Source: Catenulispora pinistramenti (GTDB taxonomy: Bacteria; Actinomycetota; Actinomycetes; Streptomycetales; Catenulisporaceae). Taken from it: DNA of 53,542 bases. The DNA is taken from positions 1 through 53,542 of the forward strand of contig NZ_JAAFYZ010000053.1 of NCBI RefSeq assembly GCF_018274385.1, written 5' to 3'. Both the position numbers and the translations under genes were made by a program. This document shows, piece after piece, positions 16,709-23,154 of this stretch (positions are counted from its first letter, which is position 1; each line of letters opens with the position of its first letter). The notes beneath the pieces are model-generated. The model was given only the letters and a program-made list of their open reading frames with translations, made no database searches and was not told where the DNA came from.

Positions 16709-17307
16709 TCCGCGTCCTGCTCGCCGACGACGAGACCCTCCTGCGCACCGCACTGGTCAGCCTGCTGGGCCTGTCGGGCCGGATCGAGGTCGTGGCGCAG
16801 GCCGCCGACGGCCTGGAGGCCGTGGCCCTGGCGGGCATCCGCACCCCGGACGTCGTCGTGCTCGACCTGGAGATGCCCGGCATCGACGGCATCGAGGCCG
16901 CCCGGCGCGTCATCGCGGCCCGGCCGGGACAGGCCGTCGTCCTGCTCACCCGGCACGGGCGCGCCGGGGTACTACGCCAGGCCCTGGCCGCCGGGGTGCG
17001 CGGATTCCTTCTGAAGTCAGTCGATCCCGCCGAACTGGAGCGCGTCATCATCCACGTCCACGGCGGCAGACGCTGGATCGACGCCGAGGTGTCGGCCGCC
17101 GCGATGACCGACGACTGCCCGCTCACCGATCGCGAACTCGACGCACTGCGGCTCACCACGGAGGGCCTCACGGTCCGCGAGATCAGCGCACGGCTGCACC
17201 TCGCGACCGGCACCGTCCGCAACTACCTGTCCTCGGCGATGCAGAAGACAGGCGGCTCGTCACGCCACGTCGCAGCCCGCAAGGCGAAAGAACGCGGGTG
17301 GATTTAG
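16705..17307 (+). CDS. NarL/FixJ family response regulator
   Basis: A 200-aa response regulator: the receiver has acidic residues in LLADDETLLR, phosphoacceptor Asp in PDVVVLDLEMPGIDG and Lys in GFLLKSVDP. The C-terminal LuxR-type HTH reads LTDRELDALRLTTEGLTVRE and ISARLHLATGTVRNYLSSAM. The start GTG at 16705 overlaps the kinase stop, so both proteins are made together. The probable target is the divergent ABC operon at 13763-15453. Confidence 0.9.
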   Translation: MIRVLLADDETLLRTALVSLLGLSGRIEVVAQAADGLEAVALAGIRTPDVVVLDLEMPGIDGIEAARRVIAARPGQAVVLLTRHGRAGVLRQALAAGVRGFLLKSVDPAELERVIIHVHGGRRWIDAEVSAAAMTDDCPLTDRELDALRLTTEGLTVREISARLHLATGTVRNYLSSAMQKTGGSSRHVAARKAKERGWI

Positions 17308-17324
17308 ATCCCACCAGGAACTAC

Positions 17325-18236
17325 TCAACCAAGCTGTGAAACAACGCCATTTCCAAGCTGCCACATTTCATAGTTCCCGCATTCCGCCGTGACCTCGGCT
17401 GTCGCCTGAGCCGCGCTGAAGAAGTCGTCGACCACCGGCGAGGTGCGCGATGCCCCCACCGCGAGGCACACCTGCTCGGGCGCCAGATCCGGGACGGGCA
17501 CAAAGCTGACCTCCGGATGTGAATAGAACACGGTCGCCGAACGGGCCAGGAACGAGATCCCCCGGCCGGCCGCGACGTGCTCGAGCGTCTCGTCCACCCC
17601 GCGCACCAGGTACCCGGCGTTGGGGTGCGGGCGCCTGGTGGGCTGGGTGCTCGGGTCCGCGTGCCAGACCAACGGCTCGCCGTCCAGGTCCGCCTCGGTG
17701 ATCTGCTCGCGGCCGGCGAACCGGTGGCCGGCGGGCAGCACCGCCACCCGCGGCTCGGCGTACAGCGGGGTGACGCGCAGGCCGGCCTCATCGATCGGCA
17801 GCCGCACAAAGCCGACGTCGATGCGGCCGTCGAGCAGCATCGCGGCCTGGTCGTCCCATTCGATCCGCCGCACGTCCACCAGAACGTCCGGGTGCCGGTC
17901 GGCGAACTGCCGTACCGCCGCGGTGACCGCGATGCCGGCCCGGAAGCCGACCATGAGCCGCTGGCTCCCCCGCGCGGCCACGGTCACCCGGCGGCGGACC
18001 GCGTGCGCGGAGGCCAGCAGCGGGCCGGCGTCGGTCAGCAGCTGCCGGCCGGCGTCGGTCAGCGCCACGCCGTGGCTGTCCCTGGTCAGCAGCGCGGCGC
18101 CGAGATCCTGTTCCAGCGCGCGGATCTGCCGGCTGAGCACCGGCTGCGCGATGTGCAGCTCGTCGGCGGCGCGGCCGAAGTGCAGCTTTTCGGCGACGGC
18201 GACGAAGTAGCGCAACTTGCGCAGGTCCAGATCCAT
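17325..18236 (-). CDS. LysR family transcriptional regulator
   Basis: A 303-aa LysR protein: winged HTH at residues 1-65 (MDLDLRKLRYFVAVAEKLHF, HIAQPVLSRQIRALEQDLGA, LLTRDSHGVALTDAG) and an effector domain. The ATG at 18236 has GGGAGG at good spacing; the longer frame to 18302 does not. It is divergent from a reductase gene with a 244-bp gap holding five 13-bp tandem repeats, probably its binding region. It ends 17 bp from the response regulator stop, convergent. Confidence 0.88.
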   Translation of the reverse strand: MDLDLRKLRYFVAVAEKLHFGRAADELHIAQPVLSRQIRALEQDLGAALLTRDSHGVALTDAGRQLLTDAGPLLASAHAVRRRVTVAARGSQRLMVGFRAGIAVTAAVRQFADRHPDVLVDVRRIEWDDQAAMLLDGRIDVGFVRLPIDEAGLRVTPLYAEPRVAVLPAGHRFAGREQITEADLDGEPLVWHADPSTQPTRRPHPNAGYLVRGVDETLEHVAAGRGISFLARSATVFYSHPEVSFVPVPDLAPEQVCLAVGASRTSPVVDDFFSAAQATAEVTAECGNYEMWQLGNGVVSQLG

Positions 18237-18346
18237 GGAGCCTCCCGGTCCGGCGATGCCTCCAGGGTATCGCCACGGCTGAAAGAGGTCTTGGACACCC
18301 ACTCAGGCCAAGGGCATCCTTAAAAGGCACCTAATGCGGCCGGACA

Positions 18347-18411
18347 GAATTCGGCATAAGAATTCGACACAAGAATTCGCCATAGGGGTTCGACATAAGG
18401 GCTCTTCACAA
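18347..18411 (+). repeat. Five 13-bp tandem repeats in the LysR/reductase promoter
   Basis: Contiguous units start at 18347, 18360, 18373, 18386 and 18399: GAATTCGGCATAA, GAATTCGACACAA, GAATTCGCCATAG, GGGTTCGACATAA and GGGCTCTTCACAA. Similarity decays towards the reductase gene. The AT content stands out from its surroundings. I infer an iteron-like operator for the divergent LysR, but it could also be a decaying satellite. Confidence 0.65.
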
Positions 18412-18480
18412 GGTCTCGGTATCGGGACTTGATGTGGCTGTGCCCAGAATCAGAATGAGCTCCAGAAAGCAGGCACACCA

Positions 18481-19113
18481 ATGAGCAGCGTCAGCATCAT
18501 CGGCCTGGGGAACATGGCCAGCGCCCTGGCCGGCCGGGCTCTCGCCGGCGGCAACACCGTCGAGATCATCGGCCGCGACCGGGCCAAGGCCGAGGAATTG
18601 GCCGCCGCACTCGGCGGCGCCACCGTCGGGACGTACGGCGTCACTCCGGCCGGGGAGATCGTCATCCTCGCCGTGCCGTACGCCAGCGCCGCGGCGGTGG
18701 TCAGCGAGTACGGGGACGTGTTGCGCGGCAAGGTCATCATCGACATCACCAACCCCGCCTCCCCCGATTTCACGAGCCTTGTCACCCCCGACGGCAGTTC
18801 CGGCGCGCAGGAGATCGCCAAGGCCGCCCCCGCCGGTGCGCACATCGTCAAGGCGTTCAACACCCTGTTCTCCAACGTTCTGGCAGCCGGCCCGGCCGAG
18901 GGTCGCCAAATGGACGTGTTCATCGCCGGCGACGATGCGCAGGCGAAGGCGCGCGTATCAGCGTTCATCGAAAGCCTGGGACTGCGCCCGCTGGACACCG
19001 GGCAGCTGCCGATGGCGCGAGCACTGGAGAACGCCGCCCTGCTGGAGATGGGCCTCGTCGCCCACTCCGTCAAGCACACCAACTTCTTCCTCGGCGTCAG
19101 CATTCTCAGCTGA
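18481..19113 (+). CDS. NADP oxidoreductase, coenzyme F420-dependent reductase family (NpdG-like)
   Basis: A 210-aa Rossmann protein with VSIIGLGNMASALAGRALAG (dinucleotide loop), IGRDRAKAEELA, EIVILAVPYASAAAVV, GKVIIDITNP and HIVKAFNTLFSNVL. This fits the F420-dependent NADP reductase/YrrO-like family that moves hydride between F420H2 and NADP+. The ATG at 18481 follows AGAAAG. A frameshifted epimerase gene follows at 75 bp, probably in the same transcript. Control by the divergent LysR is likely. Confidence 0.82.
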   Translation: MSSVSIIGLGNMASALAGRALAGGNTVEIIGRDRAKAEELAAALGGATVGTYGVTPAGEIVILAVPYASAAAVVSEYGDVLRGKVIIDITNPASPDFTSLVTPDGSSGAQEIAKAAPAGAHIVKAFNTLFSNVLAAGPAEGRQMDVFIAGDDAQAKARVSAFIESLGLRPLDTGQLPMARALENAALLEMGLVAHSVKHTNFFLGVSILS

Positions 19114-19187
19114 GCCGAGCCCACCCGCAGCACCACCACCACTTCTTGCGTTCTTACGCCACATCGCTCAAAGGGGCAGGCATCAGC

Positions 19188-20128
19188 ATGCGCGTTTTCG
19201 TCACTGGCGGGACCGGCCATTCCGGTTCGCACATCATCCCCGAGCTCATCGCCGCCGGGCACGAGGTCACCAGCCTGGCCCGCTCGGACCCGTCCGCGGC
19301 GGCACTGTCCGCACTCGGCGCGAAGGTGCGTCGCGGCGACCTCGAGGATCTCGACGGACTCAAGGAAGCAGCCGCGGACTCCGACGGTGTCATCCACGTC
19401 GGGTTCAGGCGCGACCTGCTTCCGTCCGGCGGGATCGACGCCGTGACCGCCGCGGAGCTCTCGGTCGTGCTCGCGTTCGGCGAGGCCCTCGCGGGAACCG
19501 GAAAGCCGCTCGTCGCGGCGGGAAGCATCGGCTCGCCGGGGTGGGAGAACCTGGGCCGACCGGCCACCGAACAGGACCCGGCCCTTCCCGGCGGGGACGA
19601 GTACAGCGGTACCCTGCGGGTTCGCAACGTCGTGGAAACCACCGTCGTCGGCCTCGCCGAGCAGGGAGTGCGGTCTTCGATCGTGCGGCTTGCCACCATC
19701 GCCCACAGCACGACCGACAGCGCCGGATTCCTCCCCCTGCTGATCGCGCTCGCGAAAGCCAAGGGCGTCGTCGGCTACCCCGGAGACGGCGCGAACCTGT
19801 GGCAGGCCGTGCACATCCGCGATGCCGCCTCCCTGTTCCGCCTGGCACTGGAGAAGGGCCCGGCTGGCAAATACTGGCACGCGATCGAGGACGAGGGCAT
19901 CCCGTTCCGCGTGATCGCCGAGGCCTCGCCAGCCGTCTGGGCCTGCCCGCCGTGAGCATTCCCGCGGACGTACTGATGCTGCCAGGACACTTCGGGTTCC
20001 TCGCGAATCTGGTCGCGCTGGACCTCCCGGCATCCAACCTCATCACCCGCCAGACCCTCGGCTGGGCACCCACTCAGCCCGGGCTGCTCGCCGACTTGGA
20101 CAACGGCCACTACTTCTCCGCCGGCTGA
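19188..20128 (+). pseudogene. NAD-dependent epimerase/SDR oxidoreductase with a -1 frameshift
   Basis: An extended SDR: MRVFVTGGTGHSGSHIIPEL (nucleotide-binding GxxGxxG), a catalytic region with EQDPALPGGDEYSGT, then VHIRDAASLFRLALEKGP. The first frame stops at 19955, but homology resumes in another frame (SRLGLPAVSIPADVLMLPGH, ending NGHYFSAG at 20128). The break is near 19925: GAGGCC is followed by TCGCCAGCC, and one extra base would restore Ala-Ile-Ala-Ser-Arg. So either a one-base deletion inactivated the last 60 residues or this is an assembly error. The ATG at 19188 has an upstream GGGG site. Confidence 0.75.
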
Positions 20129-20142
20129 CAGCAGGAACCCGA

Positions 20143-20253
20143 TCACACCGTGAGCAGCACGTTGATCGCGACCCCGACCACGATCACCACCAGCAGGACG
20201 TACGGCCACATCGGGCGCTCGGAGGGCGGCTTCCAGTTGCTTGATTCGTTCAT
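20143..20253 (-). CDS. Single-TM small membrane protein (36 aa)
   Basis: A 36-aa ORF: a hydrophilic N terminus (MNESSNWKPPSERPMWP) followed by a single hydrophobic helix to the C terminus. The ATG at 20253 has GAGG upstream with 9-nt spacing. A perfect 11-bp inverted repeat lies 55 bp upstream (20308-20333), and its core recurs in the promoter between the histidine kinase and the ABC exporter. I infer that this peptide belongs to the same regulon, perhaps as an envelope-stress effector or transporter modulator. No family recognised. Confidence 0.55.
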   Translation of the reverse strand: MNESSNWKPPSERPMWPYVLLVVIVVGVAINVLLTV

Positions 20254-20307
20254 GGGAATCATCCTCGGCCGGTGCGCGCTGCCGCACATCGGGGCTGACC
20301 ACCGTTT

Positions 20308-20333
20308 CCGGGGTGCAGTTTTCTGCACCCCGG
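20308..20333. promoter_or_regulatory. Perfect inverted repeat, probable response-regulator site
   Basis: The arms CCGGGGTGCAG (20308-20318) and CTGCACCCCGG (20323-20333) flank TTTT. The 15-mer GCAGTTTTCTGCACC (20315-20329) recurs exactly at 22337-22351. It lies between the response-regulator stop and the start of the 36-aa gene. It could also serve as a terminator of the regulator gene, but the duplicated core favours protein binding. Confidence 0.6.
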
Positions 20334-20336
20334 GGG

Positions 20337-20981
20337 TCAAGCCCGCAGGTAGGCCAACACCGCGAGCACCCGTCGGTGGCCGCTGTCCGGCGTCGGCATC
20401 CCGAGCTTGGCGAAGATGCTCCCGATGTGCTTGTTCACTGAGCTCTCGGCGATGACCAGCAGCTCGGCGATGGTGGAGTTGTTCCGGCCCTGGGCCATCA
20501 GTGCCAGCACCTCCCGCTCCCGCTGGGTCAGCGTGGCCAGCGGGTCTTGCTCGGCGCGGCGCACCATCAGCTGCGAGATGACTTCGGGATCCATCGCGGT
20601 GCCGCCCCCGGCCACCCGCTCCAGGGCCTCCAGGAACTCCTCCGCGCGGCCGACACGGTCCTTCAGCAGATAGCCGACCCCGGCTGCGCTTTGCGCGAGC
20701 AGTTCTGTGGCGTAGGTGCGCTCGACGTACTGCGAGAGCACCAGGATCGGCAGCGCCGGGATCTGCCGGCGCGCCTCGATCACGGCCCGCAGTCCTTCGT
20801 CGCGGAAGCCCGGCGGCAGGCGCACGTCCACCACCGAGACGTCGGGGCGGTGCTCCAGCAGCGCGGGCAGCAGCCGGTCGCCGTGGTCGACTGTCGCGCA
20901 CACCTGGTGCCCCTCGCTGGTGAGCAGTGCCGACAACCCCTCCCGGAGCAGCGCGTTGTCCTCGGCGATCAGGATCCGCAT
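20337..20981 (-). CDS. NarL/FixJ family response regulator
   Basis: A 214-aa regulator: receiver with ILIAEDNALLREGL (acidic pocket), VSVVDVRLPP (phosphoacceptor Asp) and GYLLKDRVG (Lys). The LuxR-type HTH reads LTQREREVLALMAQGRNNST and IAELLVIAESSVNKHIGSIF. The start overlaps the kinase stop by 13 bp. Together they likely regulate the divergent MacB-like ABC exporter and the 36-aa membrane peptide through the GTGCAG-TTTT-CTGCAC element. Confidence 0.9.
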   Translation of the reverse strand: MRILIAEDNALLREGLSALLTSEGHQVCATVDHGDRLLPALLEHRPDVSVVDVRLPPGFRDEGLRAVIEARRQIPALPILVLSQYVERTYATELLAQSAAGVGYLLKDRVGRAEEFLEALERVAGGGTAMDPEVISQLMVRRAEQDPLATLTQREREVLALMAQGRNNSTIAELLVIAESSVNKHIGSIFAKLGMPTPDSGHRRVLAVLAYLRA

Positions 20982-22297
20982 GGAATCTCCACCTTCAGTA
21001 CGGTCGGGCCCCCGGGCGGGCTGGACAGTTCGGTACTGCCGTCGAACGCGGCCACCCGGCGCCGCAGACCCACGAGCCCGCTCGCGCCCACGGCACCCAC
21101 GACGCTCTCAACGCCCACGGCGCTCTCGGCGGCGCCGCCCCGGCCGTCGTCCTCGACCCGGATCGAGATCCGGTCGGCCGTGATCCGCAGCCGCACCAAG
21201 GCGTTCCGGGCCCCGCTGTGCTTGGCGACGTTGGTCAGTGCCTCGGAGACCACGAAGTACGCCGCCGCCTCGGCCGCCGCCGGCGCGCGCGGTGGCGGAG
21301 CCGCCCCGGCTGCCCCGGCCGCCCCGGCCGGTTCGAAGTCGGTCCGGGTCGGCACCGCGCACAGCGCGGCCAGGGCCCGCACCGCCTCGACCAGCCCCCG
21401 GTCGGCGAGCACCGGCGGATAGATGCCGCGGACCAGCTGCCGCAAGGCGTCCAAGGCCTTCTCAGCCTGCTGCTGGGCGACGTCCAGCAGTTCGGGGACC
21501 TGCTCGGGACGGCGGTCCAGGGCCCGGCGGATCATGCCCAGCCGCAGCGAGACCGCGACGATGTCGGCCTGCGCGCCGTCGTGCAGGTCCCGCTCGATGC
21601 GGCGCAGCTCGGCGTCATGCGCGTCCAGAGCCTCGGCGCGGCTGACGGTCAGGGCCCGGACGCGCTCGGCCAGGCCGGTTCGGGCCCGCGCGGTCAGCAG
21701 CCGCCGGGAGACGTGCGCGTGCAGCAGCGCCAGCGGCCGCGTCAGCGCCATCGCCACGAGCGCGTAGCCGACGCCGACGACCACCGCGGCCAGCGCCTTC
21801 CACCATGAGTCGACCGTCAGCAAGATGATGCGGTCGCGCTGCGCGGGCAGCAGCAGCCACCACAGCGGCGCGGTGAGCCAGTTCACCGCGTGGCCGCACA
21901 CGACCAGCGCCAGCACGCACAAGGCCGTGCCGGGGACGCTGTGGCACAGCAGCCAGAGCAGATCCTTGCGGACCGCCGGGTCACGCAGCGACGGCTTCGG
22001 CGCGATCGCGGAACCGGGACCGGGACCTGAACCGTCCGGCACCCCCTGGTACGCGGTGCGCACCTGGACACCGAGCAACCTACCCACCCGGCGGCGGTGG
22101 AACTGCGCGTACCGGGTCACGACCCGCAATGTCGCGGGCAGTACCAGGAAGCCGGTCCCCACCAGGCAGAGCGCGCAGACCGCGGCAGTCAGCGCGAGCA
22201 GCACCAACCCCGCCAGCCCGGTGCCCAGGCACACCAGCACGTAGCCGGCCGCCGGCGGGAAACGGACCGCGGTCTGGCGGACCCACTGCTCAAGCAT
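20969..22297 (-). CDS. Sensor histidine kinase (HisKA_3)
   Basis: A 442-aa membrane kinase. Four or more hydrophobic segments lie in residues 10-240. The phosphoacceptor helix is RRIERDLHDGAQADIVAVSL, and the HATPase N box is VVSEALTNVAKHSGARNALV with VEDDGRGGA later. An Ala/Pro-rich insert (GAAGAAPPPRAPAAAEAAA) sits before the N box. The ATG at 22297 gives a normal N terminus; the frame extends to 22369 through the promoter. It is divergent from the ABC exporter operon, as in many antimicrobial-peptide sensing modules. Confidence 0.87.
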   Translation of the reverse strand: MLEQWVRQTAVRFPPAAGYVLVCLGTGLAGLVLLALTAAVCALCLVGTGFLVLPATLRVVTRYAQFHRRRVGRLLGVQVRTAYQGVPDGSGPGPGSAIAPKPSLRDPAVRKDLLWLLCHSVPGTALCVLALVVCGHAVNWLTAPLWWLLLPAQRDRIILLTVDSWWKALAAVVVGVGYALVAMALTRPLALLHAHVSRRLLTARARTGLAERVRALTVSRAEALDAHDAELRRIERDLHDGAQADIVAVSLRLGMIRRALDRRPEQVPELLDVAQQQAEKALDALRQLVRGIYPPVLADRGLVEAVRALAALCAVPTRTDFEPAGAAGAAGAAPPPRAPAAAEAAAYFVVSEALTNVAKHSGARNALVRLRITADRISIRVEDDGRGGAAESAVGVESVVGAVGASGLVGLRRRVAAFDGSTELSSPPGGPTVLKVEIPCGS

Positions 22298-22336
22298 CTT
22301 GATCAGCCTACCCACACCGCAGGTCGGGGGCAGGTA

Positions 22337-22351
22337 GCAGTTTTCTGCACC
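22337..22351. promoter_or_regulatory. Second copy of the GCAGTTTTCTGCACC element
   Basis: An exact 15-bp match to 20315-20329, placed between the histidine kinase start (22297) and the ABC ATPase start (22405). The left arm is imperfect (GTAGCAG instead of GTGCAG). It is positioned to control both divergent transcripts. Confidence 0.6.
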
Positions 22352-22392
22352 AGGAAGTCTCCAGTCCACACCCTGGTTCGGCGCGCCGCCGC

Positions 22393-22404
22393 GAACGTAC
22401 GTTC
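22393..22404. promoter_or_regulatory. 12-bp palindrome abutting the ABC ATPase start
   Basis: GAACGTACGTTC is a perfect palindrome ending immediately before the ATG at 22405. No Shine-Dalgarno precedes that ATG, so the mRNA may be leaderless or may use the GTG at 22411. The palindrome may be a second operator or a short initiation-region hairpin. Confidence 0.4.
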
Positions 22405-23154
22405 ATGATCGTGACCAGTACAGAAGAGGATCCGGTGGTGCGCCTGGACGGCGTCCACAAGACCTACGGCAAAGGGGCCGGCGCGGTCCCGGCGCTGCGC
22501 GGCCTGACGCTCGATTTCGCCCCGGGGACGTTCACCGCCGTGATGGGCCCGTCCGGGGCCGGCAAGAGCACGTTCCTGCACTGCGCGGCCGGACTCGACC
22601 GGCCCGATGCCGGTTCGGTGGTCCTCGGCGGCACCGATCTGGCCTCGCTCAGCGAAGTGGAGCTGACCCTGCTGCGCCGCGAGCGCGTCGGGTTCGTGTT
22701 CCAGGCCTACAACCTGATGACGGCGCTGTCGGTCGCCGACAACATCACCCTGCCGCTGATGCTCGCCGACCGCCGCCCTGACCGGTCCTGGCTGCACGAG
22801 GTGGCCGAGCGGGTCGGGCTCGCCGACCGGATGCGCCACAAGCCCGCCGAGCTCTCCGGCGGCCAGCAGCAGCGGGTCGCCATCGCGCGGGCGCTGGCGG
22901 CCCGGCCGGAGGTGGTGTTCGCCGACGAGCCGACCGGTGCCCTGGACACCCGCACCGCGCGGCAGGTGCTGCAACTGCTTCGGGACGTCGTCGACGACCT
23001 CGGCCAGACCGTGGTCATGGTGACACACGACCCGGTCGCCGCCTCCTACGCACACCGCGTGGTGTTCCTCGCCGACGGCCGTTACGCGCAGGAGCTCGCC
23101 CGGCCCACCGCGGACAGCGTCGCCGAACGGATGACATCGCTGGGGCAGTGGTAG
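22405..23154 (+). CDS. ABC transporter ATP-binding protein (MacB/LolD-like)
   Basis: A 249-aa ATPase: Walker [14 protein letters not shown], signature [20 protein letters not shown], Walker [13 protein letters not shown] and [16 protein letters not shown]. This is the subclass that works with FtsX/MacB permeases to move lipoproteins or antimicrobial peptides by mechanotransmission. The start ATG follows a 12-bp palindrome rather than a ribosome-binding site. The end overlaps the permease start by 7 bp. The divergent two-component system suggests induction by an envelope-active compound. Confidence 0.92.
   Translation: MIVTSTEEDPVVRLDGVHKTYGKGAGAVPALRGLTLDFAPGTFTAVMGPSGAGKSTFLHCAAGLDRPDAGSVVLGGTDLASLSEVELTLLRRERVGFVFQAYNLMTALSVADNITLPLMLADRRPDRSWLHEVAERVGLADRMRHKPAELSGGQQQRVAIARALAARPEVVFADEPTGALDTRTARQVLQLLRDVVDDLGQTVVMVTHDPVAASYAHRVVFLADGRYAQELARPTADSVAERMTSLGQW

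Noticed and set aside
20308-20333. Hairpin considered as a simple terminator for the response regulator gene
   Set aside because: Its 15-bp core is repeated exactly in the kinase/ABC promoter, so a binding site is more likely; a dual role is not excluded.
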